The notes: a model not told the origin generated them from the sequence alone. Numbered from the stretch's first letter, positions 18,370 to 27,821 are shown. The stretch is 64,000 nt of DNA from Selenomonadaceae bacterium (GCA_024698045.1 JAILRS010000011.1:1-64000), one strand, 5' to 3'. Numbers and translations: made by a program.

Positions 18370-19446
18370 TTAGAATTTAAAAGTTTTGCCGCCGTATTTG
18401 AACCATGCCGCGCAAACACCTTCGACAGATACCATACAAGCCCCGATTGCGTGAAGAGGAGTACACGCCTTACCGAAGAGCGGACAAGCTGTCGGATAAA
18501 TTATGCCGCGCAAAACTTCGCCGCATCTACACGCCGATTTTTTGGTATTCGTTTCGATTTCGACGGGATAAACGCGCTCGATATCAAACGCCGCAAAATC
18601 ATCACGCATACGCAAACCCGACGAAGGAATTTCGCCGATACCGCGCCAACTTGTATCCGCCACTTCGTAGACCTGCGACAAAATTTTCTGCGCGGATAAA
18701 TTGCCTTCGGCTTTGACGACACTGCGATAATCGTTCGCCACGTGAATTTTTCCGCCGTCAATCTGTTCAAGCAAACTTATCAGCGCGATTAAAATTTCTT
18801 CCGCCTCGAATCCTGCGACCGCGCTCGGGATTTTAAATTCATCCGTCAAAAATTGAAACGAATCGGAGCCGATAACTACGGCGACATGTCCCGGCAATAA
18901 AAATCCGTCGACTTTAACTTGTTTATCCGAAAGTAACATCCTCAGCGCGGGCGGAACAAGTTTTTGCGAAGACAGCATGAACAAATTTTTTATGCCGCGC
19001 GATTTTGCCGCCAAGACCGTTGCCGCCGCCGTCGGTGCTGTCGTCTCGAATCCTATCGCCAAAAAAATTACTTTCTTGTCGGGATTTTCTTCAGCCAATT
19101 TCAAACAATCCATGGGCGAATAAACAATCCGCACATTACCGCCCTCGGCAGATGCCGCCGCCAAACTCGAACGCGAACCGGGCACTTTGAGCATATCGCC
19201 GAAAGTTGCCACGATAAAATTTTCCTTCTTTGAATAGGCAATCGCTTTATCGATATAATCGTCATCGGTCACGCAAACGGGACAACCCGGCCCCGAAACC
19301 AATTCGATATTGGGCGGCAAAATTTGTCTGATGCCCGAACGAAAAATAGACACGGTATGTGTGCCGCATACTTCCATAAACCGCAGATTGCTTTTGCCCT
19401 CCGCCAGTTGTTCGATTCGTTTTATCAATTTCGTCGTATCAGCCAT
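18370..19446 (-). CDS. hypD: Hydrogenase maturation protein HypD
   Basis: The 358-residue iron-sulfur protein is the scaffold on which the Fe(CN)2CO unit of [NiFe] hydrogenases is assembled with HypC and HypE. The signature motifs FMEVCGTHT (near residue 25), SGPGCPVCVT (near 52) and the cysteine-rich C-terminus (CRCGEVLRG, PTACPLFGKACTP) are all present; they hold the [4Fe-4S] cluster and redox cysteines. ATG start behind GGAGACGG. It lies 21 bp after the GH84 gene and 16 bp before hypE, so all appear cotranscribed. Confidence 0.95.
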   Translation of the reverse strand: MADTTKLIKRIEQLAEGKSNLRFMEVCGTHTVSIFRSGIRQILPPNIELVSGPGCPVCVTDDDYIDKAIAYSKKENFIVATFGDMLKVPGSRSSLAAASAEGGNVRIVYSPMDCLKLAEENPDKKVIFLAIGFETTAPTAAATVLAAKSRGIKNLFMLSSQKLVPPALRMLLSDKQVKVDGFLLPGHVAVVIGSDSFQFLTDEFKIPSAVAGFEAEEILIALISLLEQIDGGKIHVANDYRSVVKAEGNLSAQKILSQVYEVADTSWRGIGEIPSSGLRMRDDFAAFDIERVYPVEIETNTKKSACRCGEVLRGIIYPTACPLFGKACTPLHAIGACMVSVEGVCAAWFKYGGKTFKF

Positions 19447-19467
19447 TTGTTACCGTCTCCGATTGTT

Positions 19468-20907
19468 TTACTTTTTCTTACGCTTACCTTGATTCTGCTT
19501 TTCAAAATGATTCATTACGTCGTCGATAAATTTGCGCGCGGCTTCCTCCGATATGATTGCTTGCTTTTCGTTCACGGTAATTTCTTCACGCAAAATTTTC
19601 AGCTGCGGATTCAAACTGCCTGCCTTGAGCGATTCCAATGCAATTCTGTCGGCATGAGCTAATCTCTTAAATTGTTCCAGTTGCGGTTTGCATTCGGCAA
19701 GACTTTCTTGCGGCAAATATTCAAGCAAAATATTCGCGGCGCGATCCATGTTATCAATCATCTGTTCGAGCAATTTAAATTCGGCGGCGTTGACATTATC
19801 AGCCTTGGCGATAACCATGTAGGCAACCGCGGCAAATTCGGAGGCATCGGGCGCACCGACTTTAGCCCAAGAATTTTCCATATGTTTGGAATGATCCGCA
19901 AAGATTTTCATTGCGGGAGCAAGCGAACCGAATTGATTTTCTATTGCCTTGTTCCATGCCTTTGTTGAATCGTAATCGGCAGGATTGTTAGCGTAAACCG
20001 CTCCCGTCGCCAAAGCAATTTTTGACATTTGTTCCTGCGCCATGGGATTGAAGAAAATCGCCGTAACATTTGTCGTAGGTAATTTCTCGACAGCTCCCAA
20101 TGCTAATTTTGTATTGCGATTGCCGTCGGGTGTAAGCGGATAATCATTAACGGGATAATTCCACCAGATACCGACTTCGCGCCCGTAAATTTTGTTAACG
20201 GCAGACTGTTCGGCGTTTTCGATTCCGTCACAGACAACTCCGCGACCGCTGTAGAGCACTACGATTTTTGAATCCAAATTCTCGGCGAAATCGCGCGTGT
20301 ACGGTTTAATTTTCTTCCCGTCAATCATATCGGCGTAATAATATTCCGTAGGTACAGTGATTAGCGGCGCAATGTCCTTATGCCGCGCGGATAATTCTTT
20401 CTGGACACGATTTAAAAATGCTGCCTGATCTTCGCCGTCTTCGTTATGTCTGCCCTTATCGTCTTTCAAATCGTCAAAGAAAATAGCAAAGTCACGGACG
20501 CCGATTTGATACATCGATTCGAGTTTCTTCATCATCGCATCAAAATCCTGTTCGCCCTTGGAACCTTTGTATTTCAAATCAAGCCCGGGCGATATCGCAA
20601 AAATAAATCGCACGTTATTTTTTTTCGCGGTGCTTACCAGTTCGGCAAGCTCATTCAATTTTTCGTCAGGGTAGGGCGTACGCCATTTGTCACGGTGATA
20701 CATATCATCTTTCGGCGCGTAAATGTACGCATTCAAATTATTTTTCCGACAGAAATTTATAATGTCGACACGTTTTTCGTAATCCCAAGGCGTACCGTAA
20801 AAACCTTCCACGACTCCGCGCAAAGGTATCGGGACTGCCTGCGCAGTACCGCCCATAAAAATTGCCGTCAATGCAAACATAATCAGTTGCGTAAAAAATT
20901 TTTTCAT
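19468..20907 (-). CDS. Exported GH84 beta-N-acetylglucosaminidase
   Basis: The 479-residue protein has a signal peptide ([17 protein letters not shown]..., cleavage near AQA-VP) followed by the GH84 (hyaluronidase-2/O-GlcNAcase) catalytic domain. [11 protein letters not shown] near residue 30 and the adjacent aspartates of [11 protein letters not shown] near 143 are the family hallmarks; the two Asp act in substrate-assisted hydrolysis of N-acetylglucosaminides. A helical region follows to the C-terminus. The start ATG overlaps the stop of the CofE-like gene (ATGA), so translation is coupled. Likely substrates are peptidoglycan- or glycan-derived GlcNAc; this is inferred. Confidence 0.88.
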   Translation of the reverse strand: MKKFFTQLIMFALTAIFMGGTAQAVPIPLRGVVEGFYGTPWDYEKRVDIINFCRKNNLNAYIYAPKDDMYHRDKWRTPYPDEKLNELAELVSTAKKNNVRFIFAISPGLDLKYKGSKGEQDFDAMMKKLESMYQIGVRDFAIFFDDLKDDKGRHNEDGEDQAAFLNRVQKELSARHKDIAPLITVPTEYYYADMIDGKKIKPYTRDFAENLDSKIVVLYSGRGVVCDGIENAEQSAVNKIYGREVGIWWNYPVNDYPLTPDGNRNTKLALGAVEKLPTTNVTAIFFNPMAQEQMSKIALATGAVYANNPADYDSTKAWNKAIENQFGSLAPAMKIFADHSKHMENSWAKVGAPDASEFAAVAYMVIAKADNVNAAEFKLLEQMIDNMDRAANILLEYLPQESLAECKPQLEQFKRLAHADRIALESLKAGSLNPQLKILREEITVNEKQAIISEEAARKFIDDVMNHFEKQNQGKRKKK

Positions 20908-21563
20908 TTCGATTTCTCTGCTTGATACTGTTTGAAATTTTTCAATATGCAAATCGGGCGTTTCTGCGACGCGTTACCGAAGGGGTTGTCAATCAACAAA
21001 TCGGAAGCAAGTTGCGCATCCATTCCGGGTGTCGCTCCGACAATTCTCGAGCGTTTCAAATCGTTAACGTCCGCAATCATCGCGCCGAAACATTTCATTC
21101 TGTCTTTGAGCGCGGCGACAACTTTATCGGGTTCTTCGGGACCGTAGACGACACATTTATCAAACGGCGGCATAGTGCCCGTCACATCGTCAATCAAAGC
21201 CGCTTGACGTCCGCCCCATTTGTAGAATAAGCCGCGCATGCCGACAAGTTTGCCGAGGAAACCGCCCAACAGAGCGAACGCAACACGCCATTCGCCTTCA
21301 CGTTCCATCAATGCCTGCATGCCGTGCGGTGTGGCAAGACTGCCGTAATCGGGGATGAATCTGCAGCAAAGTTTTGCCAAGTTGCTGATTTTCATTTCAT
21401 CGGGGCGAATGATATTGCCCTGCGTTATCGCGACAACACTTTCGGCAACGGTTATAACATCGTTTTCGCCGATTATGTCGCTCGTGTAATATTCTATGGC
21501 GTCGACAATATCATCTTGCGGCGTCAAAATTCTTGTTGTTATCGGAATAACTTCTACCTTCAT
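20904..21563 (-). CDS. CofE-like (F420-0:gamma-glutamyl ligase family) protein
   Basis: The 219-residue protein fits the CofE family, which adds glutamate to a phospho-lactyl deazaflavin: [15 protein letters not shown] at the N-terminus, [14 protein letters not shown] near residue 38 and [14 protein letters not shown] near 163. No other F420 genes are visible, and organisms of this group are not known for F420, so the substrate is probably another acid-amide ligation. Start at ATG behind AGGAGAAA. It is translationally coupled to the GH84 gene downstream. Family membership is well supported, function is not. Confidence 0.75.
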   Translation of the reverse strand: MKVEVIPITTRILTPQDDIVDAIEYYTSDIIGENDVITVAESVVAITQGNIIRPDEMKISNLAKLCCRFIPDYGSLATPHGMQALMEREGEWRVAFALLGGFLGKLVGMRGLFYKWGGRQAALIDDVTGTMPPFDKCVVYGPEEPDKVVAALKDRMKCFGAMIADVNDLKRSRIVGATPGMDAQLASDLLIDNPFGNASQKRPICILKNFKQYQAEKSK

Positions 21564-21614
21564 AAAAAATTTCTCCTATGTATCGGCGATTGTCACCGAA
21601 GATATTTTTAAAAA

Positions 21615-22166
21615 TTATTTTCGACCTTCAACCTTTGCAAGTTTAACGCCGACCAGTTTGGCAAGTTCTTCCGCCGTGAGGAAAATACGGGCGACGGAAT
21701 ATCTCATCTCATTGCGACCGACATGGCGATAAATGAACTCAATCGGGAAGTCGACCATATGTGCTACAGCCGCCTCGAGTGAAAGATTTTTACGCGCCGT
21801 CAAAGTTACTTTGGCGACTAATTTTGCGCTCTGCTGATGTTCTATGACCAATGCCTCGAAATAATCATCTTCACGGGGTACGCCCAAACGCTCGGCCTTA
21901 CCTCTTACCGCCATGCCGTCGTATTGCTCGAAAGGCAGTTGCGGTTTACAAATCGCGTCGACAATCATCGCGCTCTGTGTTCCTTCGTTGCGAAATTCTA
22001 TTACCGTGGAAATTGTGACAGATTTTGCATCGCGATCCTCAATCACAAAAGGTGTACGACTTTCCAATTTCGGGACAACTTTTTCTTCTCTGCCGCGCAG
22101 GTACAGGCATGTTGCTCCGCCGATTGCCACAACCGCGACAATCACTCCTGCCAATATTGTTACCAA
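21615..22166 (-). CDS. Membrane-anchored protein of unknown function
   Basis: The 183-residue protein begins at TTG behind GAGGAG and has one N-terminal membrane helix (about residues 2-24, ILAGVIVAVVAIGGATCLYL), after which the rest is soluble and probably extracytoplasmic. The middle is beta-rich (VTISTVIEFRNEGTQSAMI), which recalls immunoglobulin-like or LEA-type folds, but I do not recognise a family. It is the first gene of the minus-strand operon with the CofE-like ligase, GH84, hypD, hypE and the MtlR-type regulator. Confidence 0.65.
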   Translation of the reverse strand: MVTILAGVIVAVVAIGGATCLYLRGREEKVVPKLESRTPFVIEDRDAKSVTISTVIEFRNEGTQSAMIVDAICKPQLPFEQYDGMAVRGKAERLGVPREDDYFEALVIEHQQSAKLVAKVTLTARKNLSLEAAVAHMVDFPIEFIYRHVGRNEMRYSVARIFLTAEELAKLVGVKLAKVEGRK

Positions 22167-22314
22167 AATGTTTCAACTCCTCAGTTATATTTCAATCACC
22201 AGGTTATGAAGTTTACACGAAAATCCTTGGCAAGTCAAAAACTTTTGTGTGATTTTTAATTTTCCGTGGCACATTTACTCAACATATCATAACAAATAAA
22301 CAGAAACACTTAAC

Positions 22315-22343
22315 TTGACGGTTGGCAATCAAACGAATAAAAT
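22315..22343 (+). promoter_or_regulatory. Promoter of the M16C protease transcript
   Basis: TTGACG (22315-22320) and TAAAAT (22338-22343) are separated by 17 bp. Transcription would begin near 22350, giving a leader of about 90 bases that contains an 18-codon ORF. Confidence 0.6.
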
Positions 22344-22384
22344 ATTTTTAACGTTGACATAAATTATTAAAAGGACGGGTGTCG

Positions 22385-22441
22385 ATGCTTGCGAACGTTG
22401 CGATTATCGAAAACTTTGTCCGCAAAGGAGCGATTACATGA
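22385..22441 (+). CDS. 18-codon upstream ORF overlapping the protease start
   Basis: An ATG at 22385, preceded by AAAGGACGGG, opens an 18-residue frame (MLANVAIIENFVRKGAIT) that stops at TGA 22439-22441. That stop overlaps the ATG of the protease gene at 22438 in an ATGA arrangement. The protease also has its own AAAGGAG, which lies inside the upstream ORF. This looks like a leader peptide for translational coupling, but so short a frame can arise by chance. Confidence 0.4.
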   Translation: MLANVAIIENFVRKGAIT

Positions 22442-25362
22442 GTTTAAATATCGGTGAAACTCTTCACGGCTTTCGCCTCGATAAAATTTCGGATGTTGGT
22501 GAGATTAGCGCAAAGACTTATGAATTTGAACACGTCAAGACCGGCGCGAAACTTTTCTACGTGGAGACCGACGACGACAACAAAGTATTTTACATCGGAT
22601 TCCGTACGCCGCCCAAAGATGATACGGGCGTCGCTCACATCGTGGAACATTCTGTGCTTTGCGGCTCGAAAAAATATCCGTTGAAAGAGCCGTTTGTCGA
22701 ATTGGTCAAAGGTTCGTTAAATACTTTCCTCAACGCGATGACTTACCCCGATAAAACAGTTTATCCCGTCGCCAGTCGCAATGCAAAAGATTTGCGCAAT
22801 TTGCAGGACGTTTATTTAGATGCCGTCTTTCACCCGTCAATGTTGACGACGCCCGAAATTTTGATGCAAGAGGGTTGGCATTACGAAATAGAATCGGCGG
22901 ACGCTCCTTTGAAATACAGCGGCGTTGTCTATAACGAAATGAAAGGCGCATTGTCTTCGCCCGACGATATTTTAGCCGACAAACTTTTGCAGGCGACTTT
23001 TCCGGAAAATTGTTACGGCTACCAATCGGGAGGAGATCCCGAAGTTATTCCGTCGTTGACCCAGAAAGATTTTGCCGCCTTCCATCAAAAATTTTATCAT
23101 CCGTCAAACAGTTACATTTACCTTTACGGCGATGTGGATATCGCGGAACATTTGGAGTACATGGACAGAGAATATTTGAGTGCGTACGACAAAATCGAAA
23201 TTGATTCCGCGATTGACTTTCATCCGAATTTTACCGAAATGAAACGTGTCGACGAAGTTTATCCCATCGGCGAAGAGGAAGATACAAATGAAAAAACTTT
23301 CCTCGCGATGAGTATGGTTGTCGGCGATACACTCGACACGACGACAAATCTTGCGCTGGAAATTTTGACACATGCTTTGTTTTCAAGTTCAGCCGCGCCG
23401 ATTCGCAGAGCTTTGATTGATTCTGGCTTAGGTAAAGATGTATCCGCAGGTTTGGAAGATGATTTGAGGCAGCCGACTTTTACAATCACACTCACGGGTT
23501 CCGAAGCGAATCGCGTCGATAAATTTTACACGCTTGTCAACGACGAATTGCAAAAGTTGGTCGACGAAGGTATCGACAAAACTTTATTGCAGGCGTCGAT
23601 TAATTTGATTGAATTCAAATTGCGCGAAGCCGATTTCGGATTAGCTCCCAAGGGTTTGATTTACGGCTTACGTTTACTCAAAACGTGGCTCTACGGCGGA
23701 GACCCCAATGCTTATTTGAGCTACGAGGATGATTTGGCGACAATCAAGCGCGGTTTTGAAGGTCGTTACTTTGAAGATATCATTCAAAAGTATTTCCTCG
23801 ATAACAAGCACAAAGTTTTGATGACGTTGGTGCCCGATAAAAAATTCGCTCAAAAACGCGACGACGAACAGGCAAAAATTTTGGCGGATATCAAAGCGAA
23901 ATTGACATCTGCGCAAATTGAAGAGATTATCGACACGACGAAGAAATTAAAAATCCGTCAACAGACACCGGAAACGCCCGAGGCATTGGAAACGATTCCG
24001 CTGTTACAACGTTCGGATTTGCGCCAGGAAGTCGAAAAGTTACCGTTGCAATTCCGCGATATCGACGGCACAAAAATTTTGCTCAGCAATATCGATACGC
24101 ACGGAATAATTTACATGACGTTCTACTTTGACGCGAATAAAGTACCGCAAGATAAATTGTTTTATGCGTTTATGTTGATGAGTTTACTCGGCAGCGTCGA
24201 CACGAAACATCACACCTACAAAGAACTTTCCGTCTTGAAAAATTTGAGTCTGGGCGGATTCGGTGTATCTTTGAACGCCGACAGAGAAAAGGGTAAGCCG
24301 GATTCTTTTGCGCCGCGCTTTAAAATTTCCGTCAAGGCACTCAAATCGAAACTGACCGAGATGACAGAGCTTTTAGACGAAATTATTAACGGTACTGTCT
24401 TCACGAATAAAAATCGCATACATGAATTAATCGAGCAGAGTGTAACCGGTTTTGAATTTGGTCTGCAGAGTATGGCTACGGCAATCGTTTCATCTCAATT
24501 GTCTTCGTACCAGAATAAGACAGGGGCTTACAATGCCGCATTAAGTTTGCCGTTCAATAAGTTTGAGAAAGAATTACTTGAGGATTTCGATAACAAGTTT
24601 GATGATTTGGTTGATGAACTTTATGACGTTCGCGATCGTTTGCTTAACAGTAACGGCTTAATCGTGAGTGTAACCGCACCCGAAGATTTGTATAAGGAAT
24701 ATGTTCCGCAACTGTCTAAGTTGGTTAAAAGTTTCACGGCAGAAAAATTCAAAGACGAATATTATCATTTCCCGTGCAAGCCGCTTAACGAAGGACTTTA
24801 CACGCAAAGCCGCGTTCAATACGTAGGCAAGGGCGCAAACTTTATCGAGCTTGGTTACAAATACACGGGTGCTCTTAAAGTTTTGGAAACGATTTTGCGC
24901 TATGATTATTTCTGGACAAAAATCCGCGTACAGGGTGGCGCGTACGGTGCCATGGTAAATTTCGGTAACACGGGCAATTTATTTTTCGTTTCCTACAGAG
25001 ATCCGAACCTTGAGAAGACGATAGAGACTTTTGATAAGACAGCGGATTTCTTGGAAAATTTCAACGTAAGCGACCGCGAAATGGATAAGTACATAATCGG
25101 TACACTGAGCAAATATGATAAACCGTTGACGCCGTCGATAAAGGGACGCAGTGCCGCAAATAATTTCCTGTGCAATGTGACGCATGAAGACCGTCAGAGA
25201 TTGCGCGACGAAATTTTAGCGACACGGCAGGAAGATATTCGGGCACTTGCTCCGCTGGTAAGAGATTGCATGAACAAAAATTATCTCTGCACATTCGGTA
25301 ACGAAAAAATCATCAAGGAGAATGCAAAACTTTTCGGCGAAGTCAAACAGGCTTTGAAGTGA
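22438..25362 (+). CDS. M16C zinc metalloprotease (presequence protease/PreP family)
   Basis: The 974-residue protein is a pitrilysin-type peptidase with the inverted zinc motif HIVEH at about residues 68-72, within GVAHIVEHSVLCGS. The length, the four-domain architecture and the downstream YQSGGDPEVIPSL segment match the M16C group that includes mitochondrial PreP/Cym1 and bacterial relatives. These enzymes enclose and degrade short unfolded peptides. There is no signal peptide, so it should act in the cytoplasm. It overlaps a possible leader ORF by 4 bp and is followed at 9 bp by a small gene. Confidence 0.92.
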   Translation: MSLNIGETLHGFRLDKISDVGEISAKTYEFEHVKTGAKLFYVETDDDNKVFYIGFRTPPKDDTGVAHIVEHSVLCGSKKYPLKEPFVELVKGSLNTFLNAMTYPDKTVYPVASRNAKDLRNLQDVYLDAVFHPSMLTTPEILMQEGWHYEIESADAPLKYSGVVYNEMKGALSSPDDILADKLLQATFPENCYGYQSGGDPEVIPSLTQKDFAAFHQKFYHPSNSYIYLYGDVDIAEHLEYMDREYLSAYDKIEIDSAIDFHPNFTEMKRVDEVYPIGEEEDTNEKTFLAMSMVVGDTLDTTTNLALEILTHALFSSSAAPIRRALIDSGLGKDVSAGLEDDLRQPTFTITLTGSEANRVDKFYTLVNDELQKLVDEGIDKTLLQASINLIEFKLREADFGLAPKGLIYGLRLLKTWLYGGDPNAYLSYEDDLATIKRGFEGRYFEDIIQKYFLDNKHKVLMTLVPDKKFAQKRDDEQAKILADIKAKLTSAQIEEIIDTTKKLKIRQQTPETPEALETIPLLQRSDLRQEVEKLPLQFRDIDGTKILLSNIDTHGIIYMTFYFDANKVPQDKLFYAFMLMSLLGSVDTKHHTYKELSVLKNLSLGGFGVSLNADREKGKPDSFAPRFKISVKALKSKLTEMTELLDEIINGTVFTNKNRIHELIEQSVTGFEFGLQSMATAIVSSQLSSYQNKTGAYNAALSLPFNKFEKELLEDFDNKFDDLVDELYDVRDRLLNSNGLIVSVTAPEDLYKEYVPQLSKLVKSFTAEKFKDEYYHFPCKPLNEGLYTQSRVQYVGKGANFIELGYKYTGALKVLETILRYDYFWTKIRVQGGAYGAMVNFGNTGNLFFVSYRDPNLEKTIETFDKTADFLENFNVSDREMDKYIIGTLSKYDKPLTPSIKGRSAANNFLCNVTHEDRQRLRDEILATRQEDIRALAPLVRDCMNKNYLCTFGNEKIIKENAKLFGEVKQALK

Positions 25363-25371
25363 GGAGACAAA

Positions 25372-25539
25372 ATGAAACGCTCGAAACTTTCCAATTTGAT
25401 TAGGAAATTTTTCAACGTCAGGGAGAAAAGAATTTTGCCGCCCGATAACTCGAAGGTTGCGCAGATATCTGCGGAAGAAAATAAAACCGTAGGCAATACC
25501 GATACAAAAGTCGTCACGACCGAGAACAATACACGGTAA
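25372..25539 (+). CDS. Small basic protein, 55 residues
   Basis: A 55-codon frame begins at ATG 25372, with GAGGAG overlapping the stop codon of the protease gene and the proper spacing. The product begins MKRSKLSNLIRKFFNVREKR, a strongly basic amphipathic stretch, and continues with a polar, threonine- and asparagine-rich tail. No family is recognised. The ribosome binding site and tight linkage favour a real gene cotranscribed with the protease; a role could be membrane or nucleic-acid contact, which is only a guess. Confidence 0.55.
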   Translation: MKRSKLSNLIRKFFNVREKRILPPDNSKVAQISAEENKTVGNTDTKVVTTENNTR

Positions 25540-25658
25540 AAATTTCGGGCAAAAGTTTTTCGAGCTGCGCAAGTTTCTTCGGTAAGCGCGACAATAAATA
25601 ACGGTCAACATTATGTACCGTGAAAATAATTAAGATAAAAATTTTCGGAGGGCTTTAC

Positions 25659-26543
25659 ATGAAAAAAATTCCATTTAAGGGCGCGTGTGTCGCTATCGTT
25701 ACACCTTTTAACGAAACGGGAATAAATTTCACCGAACTCGGGCGGATAATCGACAATCAAATCGAAAATCATACCGACGCGATTTGTATAACGGGTACGA
25801 CGGGTGAAGCGGCAACAATGAACGACGCCGAACACCGTTCCGCTATAAAATTCGCCGTCGAACATGTTAACGGGCGTGTACCCGTAATAGCCGGTACCGG
25901 CTCAAACGATACGGCTTACGCTATCGAACTTTCTCGTTATGCGCAGGAAGTCGGGGCGAATGCATTGCTTTTGGTTACGCCTTACTATAACAAATGTACG
26001 CAATCGGGGCTTGTCGCTCACTACAATAAAATTGCCGATAACATTGATATTCCTGCGATAGTCTACAATGTGCCGAGCCGTACGGGTGTAAACATCAAGC
26101 CCGAAACTTACGCGAAATTGGCGGAACATCCGAATATTGTTGCCGCAAAAGAGGCGAACGGCGATTTAACGGCGGTGCTTCGTACTCGTAAACTTTGCGG
26201 CGATAAATTGGCGATTTACTCGGGCAATGACGATCAAATCGTCCCGATACTTTCCTTGGGCGGCAGCGGTGTCATTTCCGTCCTGTCAAATGTCGCGCCG
26301 TATGATACTCACATGATTTGCCAAAATTATTTTGATGGCAATGTCAAAGAGGCAGAACGTCTGCAAATCGAATACTGCGATTTAATCGATGCTCTTTTCT
26401 GCGAAGTAAATCCGATTCCGGTAAAAGTAGCGATGAGACTTATGGGCTGGGATACGGGGCTGTTGCGTATGCCGCTGAGCGAACCCGAACCGGCACATGT
26501 TGAATTACTGGAAAAGGCACTTAAGGCTCATAATTTAATCTAA
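25659..26543 (+). CDS. dapA: 4-hydroxy-tetrahydrodipicolinate synthase DapA
   Basis: The 294-residue aldolase condenses pyruvate with aspartate semialdehyde in lysine and diaminopimelate synthesis. The TGTTGEAATM segment near residue 44, catalytic Tyr in VYNVPSRTG near 134 and Schiff-base Lys in VAAKEANG near 162 are present. The start chosen is ATG 25659 behind CGGAGGG; an in-frame ATG 13 codons earlier lacks a ribosome binding site and adds residues foreign to the family. No other lysine-pathway genes are adjacent. Confidence 0.95.
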   Translation: MKKIPFKGACVAIVTPFNETGINFTELGRIIDNQIENHTDAICITGTTGEAATMNDAEHRSAIKFAVEHVNGRVPVIAGTGSNDTAYAIELSRYAQEVGANALLLVTPYYNKCTQSGLVAHYNKIADNIDIPAIVYNVPSRTGVNIKPETYAKLAEHPNIVAAKEANGDLTAVLRTRKLCGDKLAIYSGNDDQIVPILSLGGSGVISVLSNVAPYDTHMICQNYFDGNVKEAERLQIEYCDLIDALFCEVNPIPVKVAMRLMGWDTGLLRMPLSEPEPAHVELLEKALKAHNLI

Positions 26544-26567
26544 CAATTTTGTTCAAGGAGTTTAATG

Positions 26568-27230
26568 ATGAAAAAATTTTTTGCCGCACTGACAATGTTG
26601 TCGGTGTTTATGATATCGTCCGTCGCGATGGCTGCTTACGTAGATAAAATCGAAGAGGGCGTAAATCTTTTCACCATAAAGAAATTGGCGGTGGCAATGC
26701 CTAATTACTACAAGACAGAAGATGCCGAACCGCAACTGCAAGATTTGATTCGCGAAATAGGTAATGCCGGCAAATTAAATTCGACGCGTGAGGTTGTGTC
26801 TTACGAGGAAATAGCCGCAAATATTCGTCGTGATACGGGCGTCAATATTTATTCGCTTGATGTGCCCGAAGCCGAAAAAGTTTATCTGAAAAATGTTGCG
26901 CGTTACGCCGATGCTTATGTCATCATGACTGTCGCCAATAATTCCAAAGTCCCCGAATTGTTTTTCTACATTTACGACGCAAAAAATTCTTCGCTCATGT
27001 ACACCTATAAACTTCAAAGCAGATTAACCGGTAAAAAGACAAATGATTATGTCAAGGCAATCGGAGAATTTTTTGTTCAACTCGACGACACTACCGCAAG
27101 AAATTTGGATAAGGAAGAACGCAAACAGATAAAGGAACAGCAAAAGGAAAAGCGCGAACAGAAACGTAGAGAGAAGAAGCAAGACGAAGAGAACAGCAGA
27201 AACAAAGTTGATTTGGTTCGCAAAAAATAA
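26568..27230 (+). CDS. Exported protein of unknown function with charged C-terminal tail
   Basis: The 220-residue protein has a clear signal peptide (FFAALTMLSVFMISSVAMA, cleavage near AMA-AY) and a compact domain of about 140 residues beginning VNLFTIKKLAVAMPNYY. The last 45 residues are almost only Lys, Arg, Glu and Gln and probably form a long charged helix. No family is recognised. Two ATGs are adjacent; the second (26568) has the better spacing to AAGGAG. It lies between dapA and rpsO but has no obvious link to either. Confidence 0.7.
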   Translation: MKKFFAALTMLSVFMISSVAMAAYVDKIEEGVNLFTIKKLAVAMPNYYKTEDAEPQLQDLIREIGNAGKLNSTREVVSYEEIAANIRRDTGVNIYSLDVPEAEKVYLKNVARYADAYVIMTVANNSKVPELFFYIYDAKNSSLMYTYKLQSRLTGKKTNDYVKAIGEFFVQLDDTTARNLDKEERKQIKEQQKEKREQKRREKKQDEENSRNKVDLVRKK

Positions 27231-27256
27231 TCGGGCGTTGTGTTTGTGTAGCTAAC

Positions 27257-27285
27257 TTGACGGAAAAATTTTATTATGATAAACT
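27257..27285 (+). promoter_or_regulatory. Putative rpsO promoter
   Basis: TTGACG (27257-27262) and TAAACT (27280-27285) are 17 bp apart. The -10 is weak, and an alternative TATGAT lies at 27275-27280. A 7-bp inverted repeat CTGCGTC/GACGCAG (27284-27290, 27324-27330) follows. Confidence 0.4.
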
Positions 27286-27372
27286 GCGTCAACATCAACC
27301 CGAGCACAGTTTGTCGTTACTCCGACGCAGACTTTGCCCGAGGATTAACAATTATACGCAGGAGGATATGTC

Positions 27373-27639
27373 ATGTTAGACAAACAAGCAAAGCAGGAGA
27401 TTATGGAGAAATTCGCAAAACACGAAGGCGACACCGGTTCGCCCGAAGTTCAAATTGCGTTGCTCACGGCGCGCATCTCCTATTTAACGGATCATCTCAA
27501 AGAACACAAGAAAGATCATCATTCGCGCCGCGGTCTTTTGAAAATGGTTGGTCAACGCCGTCGCCTTTTGAGCTATCTCAGCGATAAAGACATCGAGCGT
27601 TACCGCGCAGTTCTTGCCGAACTTAATCTTCGTAAATAA
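27373..27639 (+). CDS. rpsO: 30S ribosomal protein S15
   Basis: The 88-residue protein has the standard S15 length and motifs: [20 protein letters not shown], the [16 protein letters not shown] segment that contacts 16S rRNA, and the RRRLLSYL stretch. S15 binds early to the central domain of 16S rRNA. ATG start behind AGGAGGA. It is followed directly by a strong terminator; pnp, its frequent neighbour, is not here. Confidence 0.98.
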   Translation: MLDKQAKQEIMEKFAKHEGDTGSPEVQIALLTARISYLTDHLKEHKKDHHSRRGLLKMVGQRRRLLSYLSDKDIERYRAVLAELNLRK

Positions 27640-27650
27640 TTTTTTATCGG

Positions 27651-27684
27651 ACGGGGCAGGCTTATCAAAGCTTGTCCCGTTTTT
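27651..27684 (+). terminator. Rho-independent terminator of rpsO
   Basis: A 13-bp stem with two G-T pairs (27651-27663 with 27668-27680) closes the loop ATCA and is followed by TTTT. Confidence 0.9.
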
Positions 27685-27703
27685 GGTTTACGGGTTTGTA
27701 CTA

Positions 27704-27731
27704 TTGACAAAAGTGTAAGCCGTGATAAATT
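27704..27731 (+). promoter_or_regulatory. Promoter of galE
   Basis: A perfect TTGACA (27704-27709) is followed after 16 bp by TAAATT (27726-27731), about 90 bp before the galE start. Confidence 0.5.
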
Positions 27732-27821
27732 TTGTGTAAGATAAAACATAACGGGCAATGATAAAAAGGTAATCGTGTTGCCCAATCTTCAACAGTAAAA
27801 TTTTTGGGGAGGATAAATTTT

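Noticed and set aside
25601..25621. ACGGT-N10-ACCGT dyad upstream of dapA
   Set aside because: Arms are only 5 bp and there is no second copy or promoter to judge it by.
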